Of a DNA stretch of 54,002 bases, positions 18,984-28,377 are shown one piece after another. How positions within the stretch are numbered: position 1 is the first letter of the stretch; each line of letters opens with the position of its first letter. The position numbers were made by a program, and so were the translations under genes. The notes beneath the pieces are model-generated. The model was not told the origin of the DNA and made no database searches. It was given only the letters and a program-made list of their open reading frames with translations. Origin of the DNA: Thiotrichales bacterium (lineage in GTDB: Bacteria > Pseudomonadota > Gammaproteobacteria > UWMA-0217); contig JANTGD010000001.1 in assembly GCA_024763135.1 (NCBI GenBank), positions 1 through 54,002 of the forward strand, in the 5' to 3' direction.

Positions 18984-20326
18984 ACCTCGGCTGAGTGAGA
19001 AACTGTCGGACGACCTACGGCATAATACGTAAAGCCGTAATGCTGCATTCGCCTGGGCTCATACAAATTCCGCCCATCGACAATCACGGGCTGCGCCAAG
19101 CGTTCGGCAATATCCTTAAAATCTGGGCTGCGAAATATTTTCCATTCGGTACAAATTGTTAAGGCATCGGCGCCATCGAGCGCTTTCTCTGGCTGGTCAA
19201 ACAAGCTCAGATCGTCACGTTGGCCGTAAATGCGATGTGTTTCTTCGCGTGCTTCAGGGTCATAAGCCTGAACTTTCGCACCAGCGTTCCAAAGGGCTTC
19301 CATCAAAATACGGCTAGGCGCTTCCCGCATATCGTCGGTACCTGGCTTGAACGCCAACCCCCAAATGGCAATCGTTTTACCAGCGAGATTACCCTCGAAA
19401 TGCTGATTCAGCTTTTCGAACAAAATTTCCTTTTGCAGATCATTGCGAGTCTCTACTGCTGATAACACCCTAGCATCAAAACCGACTTCACGGGCTGTAC
19501 GTTCCAGTGCCTTTACATCTTTTGGAAAGCAAGAGCCTCCATAGCCGCACCCAGGGTAAATAAACTGATAACCGATCCGCGGATCCGAGCCGATACCCCG
19601 ACGTACTGCTTCAATATCGGCCCCAAGTCGCTCAGCTAATTGCGACATCTCATTCATGAAACTGATTTTCGTCGCAAGCATTGCATTCGCTGCATACTTT
19701 GTAAGCTCTGCAGACCGCACATCCATTACGATCAATTTGTCGTGGTTGCGGCTAAATGGTTGATACAGTTCTTGCATCACTTCTGTTGCATATTCGGTTT
19801 CTACTCCGACTACGATACGATCCGGCTTCATGAAATCATTGATCGCCGCGCCTTCTTTCAGAAACTCCGGGTTTGAAACCACCTGAAAATCGATGTCAAG
19901 TTTTCGTTCTGCAAGTGCCTTGCGAACGGTTTCTTTCACTTTATCCGCAGTACCGACTGGGACAGTTGATTTGTCTATGACGACTTTAGGGCTCTGCATA
20001 CGATCGCCGATCGTTTTAGCGACGGACAATACATATTGAAGATCGGCAGACCCATCTTCATCAGGCGGTGTACCTACCGCAATAAACTGGACTTCAGCAT
20101 GTCTGACCGCTCGATCCATATCAGTAGTAAAGTCGATTTTGCCCTGCCCCATCGCCTTTTTGAGCAAACCTTCCAGACCGGGTTCATAAATAGGTAGTTC
20201 GCCTTGTTTTAAGCGATCGATCTTGTTGGCATCAACGTCGACACACAAGACATTATTGCCCACATCTGCGAGGCAAACGCCTGTCACTAATCCAACATAA
20301 CCTGACCCATAGATTGTAATGCGCAT
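18980..20326 (-). CDS. ugd: UDP-glucose 6-dehydrogenase
   Basis: Ugd oxidises UDP-glucose to UDP-glucuronate with two NAD+. The 448-aa product has GSGYVGLVTG (7-16) for NAD binding, the K/E active-site region NPEFLKEGAA (152-161) and the catalytic Cys C266 in GGSCFPKD, followed by a C-terminal UDP-binding domain. Length is standard. It lies 124 bp after rmlB and overlaps the 4-epimerase gene, forming a UDP-GlcA/UDP-GalA branch of the nucleotide-sugar operon. Confidence 0.96.
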   Translation of the reverse strand: MRITIYGSGYVGLVTGVCLADVGNNVLCVDVDANKIDRLKQGELPIYEPGLEGLLKKAMGQGKIDFTTDMDRAVRHAEVQFIAVGTPPDEDGSADLQYVLSVAKTIGDRMQSPKVVIDKSTVPVGTADKVKETVRKALAERKLDIDFQVVSNPEFLKEGAAINDFMKPDRIVVGVETEYATEVMQELYQPFSRNHDKLIVMDVRSAELTKYAANAMLATKISFMNEMSQLAERLGADIEAVRRGIGSDPRIGYQFIYPGCGYGGSCFPKDVKALERTAREVGFDARVLSAVETRNDLQKEILFEKLNQHFEGNLAGKTIAIWGLAFKPGTDDMREAPSRILMEALWNAGAKVQAYDPEAREETHRIYGQRDDLSLFDQPEKALDGADALTICTEWKIFRSPDFKDIAERLAQPVIVDGRNLYEPRRMQHYGFTYYAVGRPTVSHSAEV

Positions 20327-20450
20327 AATACTAATCCACCCTTTATAAATTTAACCTAATAATTTTTCACAACAACTCTGAAATTTTAGTATTATTTTTT
20401 TCATTCAAGGACTTAAAAACAAGTTATTATTTCAATTACCCCGTGCTTGT

Positions 20451-21569
20451 CTAAGATGCTTTACGATCCTTATATTGTTGGTCGATCCAGTCCTTATAGC
20501 TGCCATCCATGACAGCACGCCACCACGCTTCATTGTCCAAATACCACTGGAGGGTTTTTTGGATTCCTGTCTCGAACGTTTCAGCTGGTTGATAGCCAAG
20601 TTCTTGCGTGGTTTTAGTGGCGTCGATGGCATAACGCTGGTCATGGCCAGGCCGGTCCTTGACATAAGTAATCAAGCTCCGGGCTTGTGCTCCATTCGCA
20701 GCAGGTGCACTGGGGAATCGCGCTTTGAGCTCGGCATCCTGGGTAAAGTGTCGATCGAGTAAATCACAAATTAAATTGACAATATCAATATTCGTCCATT
20801 CATTATGACCACCAATATTGTAAGTTTCCCCCAATTTTCCCTGCTTGATAATCAAATCGATACCACGAGCGTGATCATCAACATAGAGCCAATCGCGAAT
20901 ATTTTTTCCATCCCCATAAATGGGGAGTGAGCGGCCATGCAAAATATTGATCAGCACAAGGGGAATGAGTTTTTCCGGAAACTGATACGGCCCGTAGTTA
21001 TTCGAACAATTACTGGTCGTCACGTCCAATCCATAGGTATGGTGATAGGCACGCACTAAATGATCCGAAGCGGCTTTGCTCGCGGAATAAGGGGAGTTGG
21101 GAGCGTAGGGCGTGGTTTCTTTAAAGGCCGGATCCTCAGGACCCAGTGAACCATAGACCTCATCAGTCGAAACGTGATGAAAACGGTGGGGCACGCGCCC
21201 CTGCGGACCTTCCAACCACACCTCGCGAGCAGCCTTCAACATGCTGTGTGTACCGATGATATTGGTATCGATAAACGCATCCGGGCCGGAAATGGAACGA
21301 TCCACATGGCTTTCTGCAGCAAAATGCACCACCGTGTCGATAGACTCATCACGCAATAACTGTTCAATCAAAGATTGATCACGAATATCACCATGCACAA
21401 ACTTAAACTGCGGATTTTTTTCTGCTTCGACCAAACTATTGTGATTACCTGCGTAGGTGAGCGCATCCAATCCAAGCACTTTATCTGCTGGATGCTGATC
21501 CAGCCAGTAGTAAACGAAATTGACCCCAATAAAACCGGCCGCACCGGTCACCAATACATTAGACATCAT
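20451..21569 (-). CDS. rfbB: dTDP-glucose 4,6-dehydratase RmlB
   Basis: RmlB catalyses the second step of dTDP-L-rhamnose synthesis. The 372-aa product shows TGAAGFIG (8-15), the active-site triplet T135-D136-E137 in STDEVYG, and Y161/K165 in YSASK. The GKNIRDWLYVDDHARG segment is typical. Its start overlaps the end of rmlD by 11 bp. Gene order in transcription is rmlA-rmlD-rmlB, and rmlC is not present in the window. Confidence 0.96.
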   Translation of the reverse strand: MMSNVLVTGAAGFIGVNFVYYWLDQHPADKVLGLDALTYAGNHNSLVEAEKNPQFKFVHGDIRDQSLIEQLLRDESIDTVVHFAAESHVDRSISGPDAFIDTNIIGTHSMLKAAREVWLEGPQGRVPHRFHHVSTDEVYGSLGPEDPAFKETTPYAPNSPYSASKAASDHLVRAYHHTYGLDVTTSNCSNNYGPYQFPEKLIPLVLINILHGRSLPIYGDGKNIRDWLYVDDHARGIDLIIKQGKLGETYNIGGHNEWTNIDIVNLICDLLDRHFTQDAELKARFPSAPAANGAQARSLITYVKDRPGHDQRYAIDATKTTQELGYQPAETFETGIQKTLQWYLDNEAWWRAVMDGSYKDWIDQQYKDRKAS

Positions 21570-22428
21570 TCAGCTCCTTTAGCATTTTTTGCAGCGCAAC
21601 ACGCCAGTGATCTCCCTGATAACCCAGTGCTTGCCTCAATGATTGTTTACACAGTACAGAAAAGGCAGGCCGGACTGCTGCCGTAGGATAGTCCGCAGTG
21701 GCGATGGGCTGGACAGTCACCGGTGTCGAGACTAACCCAAGTTCCTGACCTATTTCCCAGATCGCCATCGCAAAGTCGTACCAACTCGCTACCCCGGCAT
21801 CGGACCAATGATAGATACCGGATAGTTCCTGCCTGATCGACTGACAGATCACTTGCGCAAGCCCAGCCGCCCAAGTCGGACTCCCTACCTGATCTTCGAC
21901 GACCCCGATCTGCTCCCGTTCCTGCATCAGGCGCAGCATTGTTTTAACAAAATTATGTCCATGCACGGAATAGACCCAGGCAGTCCTGATGATCAATGCC
22001 TGCTCACCAAGTTCGCCCAATACGAATTGTTCACCTTCCAACTTGGTTTGCCCATAGACGCACTGAGGATGTGCCGGATCTTGTGGGTCATAGGGTCGGT
22101 TCTTCTGGCCATCGAAGATAAAATCGGTAGAAAGGTGCAACAGACGCGCACCCTGCTCGACTGCAGCTCGCGCAATATTTCCTGCACCCAATGCGTTGAT
22201 CGCGTGCGCCGCCTCGGGATGCGCTTCGGCACCATCCACGGCGGTGTACGCTGCAGAATTAACAATCCAGTGCGGCTTGAGCGTCGCTACTGCGTCGTTG
22301 ACTGCCGATGCATCTGTCACATCCAAGGCTTGCCGGGAGTAGGCATGAATCTCGAAATCAGGTGGTGCGCAGCGTTGCAGCTCCCAGCCCACTTGGCCTC
22401 CCGCCCCGGTCAATAGAATACGGGTCAT
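21559..22428 (-). CDS. rfbD: dTDP-4-dehydrorhamnose reductase RmlD
   Basis: RmlD reduces dTDP-4-keto-rhamnose to dTDP-L-rhamnose, the last step of the pathway. The 289-aa SDR has LLTGAGGQVGWEL (5-17), LSTDFIFDG (99-107), and Y125/K129 in YGQTK. Length and motif spacing are normal, and there is no fused epimerase domain that could replace the missing RmlC. It sits 9 bp after rmlA and overlaps rmlB. Confidence 0.95.
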   Translation of the reverse strand: MTRILLTGAGGQVGWELQRCAPPDFEIHAYSRQALDVTDASAVNDAVATLKPHWIVNSAAYTAVDGAEAHPEAAHAINALGAGNIARAAVEQGARLLHLSTDFIFDGQKNRPYDPQDPAHPQCVYGQTKLEGEQFVLGELGEQALIIRTAWVYSVHGHNFVKTMLRLMQEREQIGVVEDQVGSPTWAAGLAQVICQSIRQELSGIYHWSDAGVASWYDFAMAIWEIGQELGLVSTPVTVQPIATADYPTAAVRPAFSVLCKQSLRQALGYQGDHWRVALQKMLKELNDV

Positions 22429-22437
22429 GAATCGTCC

Positions 22438-23313
22438 TTATTTCAGCAAATCCATTAAGTATCGACCATATCCGCTCTTCTTTAAAGGCTCAGCAATCTT
22501 CATCAATGCGGTATCATCAATAAATCCCTGGCGCCAGGCGATTTCTTCGGGGCAGGCGATCTTTAAGCCCTGACGCTGTTCGATTACGCGTATAAAATGG
22601 CCGGCATCGAGCAGTGAACCCATCGTGCCGGTATCCAGCCACGCCGTGCCACGCGTCAAACGCTCGACCTTCAGATCTCCACGCGCCAGATAGACGTTGT
22701 TTACATCGGTAATTTCCAGCTCCCCTCGATGGGAAGGCTGGATAGATTTGGCGATCTCCACCACATCATTGTCGTAAAAGTACAAGCCCGTCACGGCATA
22801 ATTCGACTTAGGCTGTGCAGGCTTTTCCTCGATACTTGTGGCACGACCGGTGGCATCGAAATCCACCACACCATAACGCTCCGGATCATTCACCCAGTAC
22901 CCAAACACGGTCGCGCCGCGAGTCTGCCCGGCAATCTCCTGAAGGCGTACAGAAAGCTGCTCTGAATAAAAAATATTGTCGCCGAGTATGAGCGTTGCAT
23001 TGTCGGAACCCACAAAGTCTTCCCCGATGATAAACGCCTGGGCCAGGCCATCGGGCGACGGTTGCACGGCGAACTGAATATTGAGGCCCCATTGACTTCC
23101 ATCATCAAGCAATGTCTGAAAAGCGTCCAGATCTCTCGGGGTGGTAATAATCAGTACATCCTGGATCCCCGCCAGCATCAATGTGGATAGCGGGTAGTAG
23201 ATCATGGGCTTATCGTAAACCGGCATCAACTGTTTACTGACCGAGATAGTCAGCGGATGGAGCCGCGTGCCGGAGCCTCCGGCGAGAATGATACCCTTGC
23301 GCTTCTTCGTCAT
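22438..23313 (-). CDS. rfbA: Glucose-1-phosphate thymidylyltransferase RmlA
   Basis: RmlA joins dTTP and glucose-1-phosphate to give dTDP-glucose, the entry to the rhamnose pathway. The 291-aa product starts with the nucleotidyltransferase signature GGSGTRLHP (12-20) followed by SKQLMPVYDKPMIYYPLS. It also has LGDNIFYS and EEKPAQPKSNYAVTGLYFYD, typical of the homotetrameric enzyme. It is the first gene of the minus-strand rml-ugd operon, so its promoter should lie within 23314-23500. Confidence 0.96.
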   Translation of the reverse strand: MTKKRKGIILAGGSGTRLHPLTISVSKQLMPVYDKPMIYYPLSTLMLAGIQDVLIITTPRDLDAFQTLLDDGSQWGLNIQFAVQPSPDGLAQAFIIGEDFVGSDNATLILGDNIFYSEQLSVRLQEIAGQTRGATVFGYWVNDPERYGVVDFDATGRATSIEEKPAQPKSNYAVTGLYFYDNDVVEIAKSIQPSHRGELEITDVNNVYLARGDLKVERLTRGTAWLDTGTMGSLLDAGHFIRVIEQRQGLKIACPEEIAWRQGFIDDTALMKIAEPLKKSGYGRYLMDLLK

Positions 23314-23919
23314 GGTTCTCTCAAGAATGGCTGGTTAAAGTCGCTCCCTGCGTCAAACCTGACACTTTCCATGTGCCCAATCCAATCAGACAGATGTCAA
23401 CTGCTCTGTAACCTATGCAGGGCAAGCTAGCAACTCGTGGGAAATACTATTCTCACCAATGCACCCTGCTTTTGCCAGCGACTCGCCGGCCTAAATGCTC
23501 AAACTGTGAAGGGAATATCGGGAACGAGTGGAGCGTTCGATACTGCACCACCATAGATTGGTAAAATACCCATGCCACTTGTAAAGCCAGCAGATCATTC
23601 TTTTCGACAATGTCGGACACAACCCAACGAGCCGGCGGGCTTGTTCCCCAATTCACTCGCCCCGCAAACACGGCGCGTCAACTTGCTCAATTGGCCAGGG
23701 ATGGCTGACCGACATAAGCGCGCGGTGTCCGTGGATGCAGGCGGGCGACCGGGCGCCCTTTCTTTTGGTTCATTTTCTTTGAGCGAGCAAAGAAAATGCA
23801 CTCGCACATGGCAACAACCATTTGAAAAGCATCTTGGCGGTAACGGCGCGAAATCACTCTCCAAGCTGCGCTTATAGCACACATTCAAGTCGGCACTAAG
23901 CAACGGGGCTACGATTCAG
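23314..23919. other. Intergenic region with a conserved-type hairpin block
   Basis: No convincing gene is seen between rmlA and the TTAA-ended element. It should hold the rml operon promoter. At 23771-23798 a perfect 11-bp stem CATTTTCTTTG / CAAAGAAAATG closes a 6-base loop, inside a block (23745-23815) of a kind I remember recurring between genes in beta- and gammaproteobacteria. Short reading frames here on both strands look like translations of this repeat rather than genes. Confidence 0.45.
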
Positions 23920-24087
23920 TTAAGGAAGCTCTGATTAATTCTGGCGCGAGCAGATTGTGGTGAGAAATCGTTCAGTTCGGGGCGCGGATTGCAGGTAATA
24001 GCTGCCTATAGCGAAGATCCGCAACGCAGAAGTGGGCGATTTTGCCCAGCAAGATGCCGAGTAACGAATTGATCAAAGCTTCCTTAA
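23920..24087. mobile_element. TTAA-ended 168-bp miniature element, copy B
   Basis: This is the best-preserved copy of the family. Ends are TTAAGGAAGCTCTGATTAAT and AATTGATCAAAGCTTCCTTAA-type inverted repeats, with TTAA at both borders. The interior shares GCGCGAGCAGATTGTGGTGA and GTGGGCGATTTTG with the other two copies. It has no coding capacity and lies between the rml operon and ssb. Confidence 0.7.
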
Positions 24088-24183
24088 AGCTCAAACGGGT
24101 ACTTAGATTGACGCCGCTATGAACTGGCCGGGCGTCAGGAAAAAACCACGCTTACACCGCCCTGGGCTGAGTCCAGCGGACTG

Positions 24184-24651
24184 CTAAAAGGGAATATCGT
24201 CATCGAAATCATCGGCAACCGGCTGTGCAGGTGAGCTTTTCTTCTCCGGCACCGGCTCACTCGTACCCGCCGAGGGCGGAGGCGCGTCATAACCCATCTC
24301 CCGTCCACCGCCGCGCGAATCCAACATTTGCATCTCATTGGCAACGATCTCGGTGGTGTAACGATCCTGCCCATCCTGTCCCTGCCACTTACGTGTCCGC
24401 AGGCTTCCTTCTACATATACTTTGGAGCCTTTGCGCAGATACTCACCTGCGATTTCCGCGAGCCGGTTGAAGAACACCACGCGATGCCATTCGGTGCGCT
24501 CCTGATCCTGCCCGGTATTCTTGTCTTTCCACGTTTCCGAGGTGGCAACCGTAATATTGGTGACCGCGCCCCCACTTGGCATGTAACGCGTCTCCGGGTC
24601 TCTGCCAAGATTACCGATTAAAATCACCTTGTTAATGCCTCTCGTGGCCAT
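24184..24651 (-). CDS. ssb: Single-stranded DNA-binding protein
   Basis: SSB coats single-stranded DNA and recruits replication and repair enzymes. The 155-aa product has the OB-fold core (1-~110: NKVILIGNLGRDPETRY, TEWHRVVFF), a Pro/Gly/Ser-rich linker and the acidic partner-binding tip ending DDDIPF. It is divergent from uvrA with 88 bp between starts, as in E. coli. No LexA-type CTG-N10-CAG site is seen in that spacer. Confidence 0.97.
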   Translation of the reverse strand: MATRGINKVILIGNLGRDPETRYMPSGGAVTNITVATSETWKDKNTGQDQERTEWHRVVFFNRLAEIAGEYLRKGSKVYVEGSLRTRKWQGQDGQDRYTTEIVANEMQMLDSRGGGREMGYDAPPPSAGTSEPVPEKKSSPAQPVADDFDDDIPF

Positions 24652-24739
24652 ATTCTCTCAACCTCTCAGTACCAATATGCTGGACGTTTTGTTCTCTCGA
24701 AAAGAGACGTATAGTAGCAGATTTTGTGACCCTCATCCG

Positions 24740-27643
24740 ATGGAAAAGATTATTATTCGCGGCGCCAGAACCCACAATCTGAAGAATATCGATTTGGAGC
24801 TGCCACGCAACAAGCTGATTGTCATCACTGGGCTTTCTGGCTCAGGCAAATCTTCACTGGCATTCGACACCATCTATGCGGAAGGGCAACGTCGTTACGT
24901 CGAGTCGCTTTCGGCCTATGCGCGTCAATTCCTTTCAATGATGGAAAAGCCCGATCTCGATCATATCGAGGGACTGTCTCCCGCCATCTCGATCGAACAA
25001 AAAACAACCTCTCACAATCCTCGCTCAACTGTGGGCACAATCACCGAAATTTACGACTATTTGCGTTTGCTCTTCGCGCGTGCAGGCATCCCACGCTGTC
25101 CGGAACACCACACCAATCTCGAAGCCCAAACCGTCAGCCAAATGGTCGACCAAGTGCTGGCGCTGCCGGAAGGCACCCGGCTCATGTTGCTTGCTCCCAT
25201 TGTGAATGACCGCAAAGGAGAGCATGTGCAGCTGCTGGAACGACTCAAGGCGCAAGGGTTTATCCGGGCACGCATCGACGGTGAGGTCTATGATCTGGAT
25301 GCCCCGCCAAAACTCGACCTGCGCCGCAAACACAGCATCGATGTCGTGGTAGACCGCTTCAAAGTGCGTGATGATCTTCAGCTGCGGCTGGCCGAATCCT
25401 TTGAAACGGCGCTGCAATTGGCGGACGGTATCGCAAAAATCGGCTTTATGGACGATCCCGCTAAGCAAGAACTTGTATTCTCCTCCAGCTTTTCCTGCCC
25501 GTACTGCGGCTACTCATTACCAGAGCTTGAACCACGGATTTTTTCCTTTAACAGCCCAGCCGGCGCCTGTCCGACTTGCGATGGACTTGGGGTCATCCAG
25601 AGATTCGACCCCGAGCGGGTGATTACACACCCCGACAAGTCCCTTTCCGAGGGCGCCATCCGAGGGTGGGACCACCGCAACAGCTACTATTTTCAAATGA
25701 TTCAGTCATTGGCCGAGCACTATGGATTTGACCTGGACAAACCCTTCAAGCGGCTGGCAAAGCGCCATCGAGAAATGATCCTCTATGGCTCAAAAGGTGA
25801 AAGAATCGAGTTTACTTACACCAATGATCGCGGCGCAAGTTATACCCGCAGCCATGCCTTCGAGGGCGTCATTCCAAACATGCAGCGCCGCTTTCGCGAT
25901 ACTGAGTCGGCCGCTGTGCGCGAGGAATTATCCAAATACATGGTCACCACCCGCTGCCCGGACTGTGAAGGCAGTCGGTTGAAGCTGTCTTCCAGAAATG
26001 TCTTCGTCGCGGAACAGTCATTGCCCGCACTGACCGCATTACCCATCAGTGAAGTCTATGCTTTTTTCGACAGCCTCGCATTGCAAGGTCAGCGTGCCAA
26101 GATCGCGGAAAAAATCGTGCGAGAAATCAGCGAGCGTTTGAAGTTTCTCGTCAATGTGGGGCTGCAGTATCTGGCCTTGGATCGGGCCTCCGATACGCTA
26201 TCGGGTGGTGAAGCGCAGCGTATCCGACTGGCAAGCCAGATTGGTGCAGGGCTTGTGGGAGTCATGTATGTGCTAGACGAACCGTCGATTGGCTTGCATC
26301 AACGAGACAACCACCGCTTGCTGGAAACACTCAAACGACTGCGGGATCTCGGCAATACAGTGATCGTCGTTGAACACGACGAGGACGCTATTCGTCACGC
26401 CGATCACGTTGTGGATATTGGACCCGGCGCCGGCGTACATGGTGGGCATATTGTCGCTCAGGGCACGCCCAAACAAATCGAAAGAAATAGTACGTCGCTG
26501 ACCGGCCAGTACCTCTCCAAACGGCGCACTATTGAAATCCCTGCACAACGCTGGGTAGCATCGGACAGTAAGACACTCAAGATTCTGGGCGCCAGCGGCA
26601 ATAACCTCAAATCCGTCGACCTGGAAATTCCAGTCGGCCTGTTCACCTGCATCACTGGCGTCTCTGGCTCCGGTAAATCTACGCTGGTCAACGACACGCT
26701 GCTGCGTGCCGTTGCGCGCCATTTGCACAATGCTGCAGAAGAACCTGCCAGTTATACCGCCATCGAGGGGCTGGATTACTTTGACAAAATCGTTGCCATC
26801 GACCAAAGCCCCATTGGTCGCACACCTCGCTCCAACCCGGCAACCTACACAGGCCTGTTCACCCCGATCAGAGAGCTCTTTGCAGGTACGCCCGAGGCGC
26901 GCTCTCGCGGATATAAACCTGGCCGTTTCAGTTTCAATGTCAAAGGAGGACGCTGTGAAGCCTGCCAGGGCGACGGTGTCATCAAAGTGGAAATGCACTT
27001 TCTACCCGACATCTACGTCCCCTGCGATGTCTGTGGCGGAAAGCGTTACAATCGAGAAACCCTTGATGTGCACTACAAGGGAAAAAACATACATGAAGTA
27101 TTAGAGATGTCCGTGGAAGAGGCACTGCAGTTTTTCGATGCTGTCCCCGTACTGGCAAGAAAGTTGCAGACCTTGATGGACGTTGGCTTGTCTTACATCA
27201 CTCTGGGGCAGGCAGCTACCACGCTCTCCGGTGGTGAAGCCCAGCGCGTGAAACTAGCCCGCGAACTTTCTAAGCGCGAAACCGGGCGTACACTTTATAT
27301 CCTTGATGAGCCAACCACCGGATTACACTTTCACGATGTGGAGCAATTGCTCAGAGTCCTGCATCGTTTGCGCGATGGTGGAAATACCGTCGTGGTCATT
27401 GAGCACAATCTTGATGTGATAAAAACCAGCGACTGGGTCGTTGATCTGGGGCCGGAGGGCGGCTCTGGCGGAGGTGAAATCATTGCCACCGGTACCCCAG
27501 AACACATTGCGCATACGCCGACGTCGCATACAGGACGCTTTCTCAAACCACTGCTGTTTGACGAGGCTCAACCTGGCCCGGCAAAAGCGAAAAAGAAAAG
27601 CACACGCAAACGGCGCAAAACGGCTCGATCAAACTCCGCCTGA
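24740..27643 (+). CDS. uvrA: Excinuclease ABC subunit A (UvrA)
   Basis: UvrA is the damage-sensing ATPase of nucleotide excision repair. The start at ATG 24740 gives MEKIIIRGARTHNLKN, the standard N-terminus; 37 further in-frame upstream codons are unlikely to be translated. The 967-aa protein has two ABC modules: Walker A GLSGSGKSS and GVSGSGKST, and signatures LSGGEAQRIRLA and LSGGEAQRVKLA. It also has zinc-finger cysteines CPYC...CPTC and CEAC...CDVC. The C-terminus adds a Lys/Arg-rich tail (~25 residues) not found in E. coli UvrA. Its 3' end overlaps the convergent ferritin-like gene by 15 bp. Confidence 0.97.
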   Translation: MEKIIIRGARTHNLKNIDLELPRNKLIVITGLSGSGKSSLAFDTIYAEGQRRYVESLSAYARQFLSMMEKPDLDHIEGLSPAISIEQKTTSHNPRSTVGTITEIYDYLRLLFARAGIPRCPEHHTNLEAQTVSQMVDQVLALPEGTRLMLLAPIVNDRKGEHVQLLERLKAQGFIRARIDGEVYDLDAPPKLDLRRKHSIDVVVDRFKVRDDLQLRLAESFETALQLADGIAKIGFMDDPAKQELVFSSSFSCPYCGYSLPELEPRIFSFNSPAGACPTCDGLGVIQRFDPERVITHPDKSLSEGAIRGWDHRNSYYFQMIQSLAEHYGFDLDKPFKRLAKRHREMILYGSKGERIEFTYTNDRGASYTRSHAFEGVIPNMQRRFRDTESAAVREELSKYMVTTRCPDCEGSRLKLSSRNVFVAEQSLPALTALPISEVYAFFDSLALQGQRAKIAEKIVREISERLKFLVNVGLQYLALDRASDTLSGGEAQRIRLASQIGAGLVGVMYVLDEPSIGLHQRDNHRLLETLKRLRDLGNTVIVVEHDEDAIRHADHVVDIGPGAGVHGGHIVAQGTPKQIERNSTSLTGQYLSKRRTIEIPAQRWVASDSKTLKILGASGNNLKSVDLEIPVGLFTCITGVSGSGKSTLVNDTLLRAVARHLHNAAEEPASYTAIEGLDYFDKIVAIDQSPIGRTPRSNPATYTGLFTPIRELFAGTPEARSRGYKPGRFSFNVKGGRCEACQGDGVIKVEMHFLPDIYVPCDVCGGKRYNRETLDVHYKGKNIHEVLEMSVEEALQFFDAVPVLARKLQTLMDVGLSYITLGQAATTLSGGEAQRVKLARELSKRETGRTLYILDEPTTGLHFHDVEQLLRVLHRLRDGGNTVVVIEHNLDVIKTSDWVVDLGPEGGSGGGEIIATGTPEHIAHTPTSHTGRFLKPLLFDEAQPGPAKAKKKSTRKRRKTARSNSA

Positions 27644-28132
27644 ATGCACGATCTCGTAGTAGATCTTTTCCAGCTCAGCCTTATGCTTGGTCTCCTCATT
27701 CGCCAGAAAAGTGAACAAATCCTTGATCGGACCAGGTTCCGCTGATTCTGCCAGACTGGTGTACTGCTGCATCGCAATATGCTCACGCCCCAAAGCGTAT
27801 TGCAATACGGCCTGATCATCTGGATTTTCGCCTAGATCTGGCAGGTGTACCGCATCAGAAAAGCGATGATCAGAGGCCGGCGTTTCAATCGCTTTTTCAA
27901 CCTCTTTTTCGAGCTCAGGATTTTCGGCCAGCGAGCTGAACAAATCATAGTGTTCCTGCTCTTCCTCCGCTAACTCCTCAACCAGATACCGAATCCGCTT
28001 ACTGACTTTGGGCGCTAAGTCGGTATAGAAATCACGCGCAGCACGCTCAAACTCAGTTGCGACTTTGAGGATGTCCTTCAGCGTTTTTTGAGATTTGATT
28101 CTTGCATAACTTTCACTTTCACCTTCACTCAT
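27629..28132 (-). CDS. Rubrerythrin/ferritin-like diiron protein
   Basis: This 167-aa (from ATG 28132) four-helix-bundle protein has carboxylate/His ligands arranged as E27, E58-x2-H61, E117 and E147-x2-H150, the ferritin-like di-iron pattern of rubrerythrins. No C-terminal rubredoxin CxxC module is present. Likely roles are peroxide detoxification or iron handling; the substrate is not certain. An in-frame start at 28150 would add six residues. It occupies the place that bacterioferritin has beside uvrA in related genomes, and its end overlaps uvrA. Confidence 0.78.
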   Translation of the reverse strand: MSEGESESYARIKSQKTLKDILKVATEFERAARDFYTDLAPKVSKRIRYLVEELAEEEQEHYDLFSSLAENPELEKEVEKAIETPASDHRFSDAVHLPDLGENPDDQAVLQYALGREHIAMQQYTSLAESAEPGPIKDLFTFLANEETKHKAELEKIYYEIVHSGGV

Positions 28133-28211
28133 GCGCAATCCTCCAAGCATATACGGCAGACAAAGCGGACCAGACCGGCGCTTTACACAGGGTATTTGGT
28201 AACTATTCAGC

Positions 28212-28294
28212 GAGCGGGCGAATCATGAAGTAAAACTGCTCATATTGCTTCTGAAATTTGTCCGATCAAGGCGAAAAATGTGAGTTTACAAATG
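28212..28294 (-). repeat. Dispersed repeat related to window positions 20-102
   Basis: The reverse complement of 28264-28294 matches 20-50 at 28 of 31 bases (core TTGTAAACTCA...TTTTTCGCC). Weaker colinear similarity continues over roughly 50 more bases, with shared GCAATnTGAGnAGT. Only two copies are visible and no inverted termini are apparent. Confidence 0.5.
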
Positions 28295-28377
28295 TAAATA
28301 ACCATTTTTAAACGTGGAGCTGGCGCATTTCAGAGGATAGCTGCGTAGTTACGGTATTTTTTTTGGCTACATCCTTA

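Noticed and set aside
23453..23903. Several 65-102 codon reading frames on both strands between rmlA and ssb
   Set aside because: They overlap each other, have no recognisable family, and coincide with a repetitive hairpin block.
28200..28264. Remnant C-terminal coding tail (minus strand, KQYEQFYFMIRPLAE)
   Set aside because: A stop codon lies just upstream in frame and the related repeat at the window start does not keep the frame.
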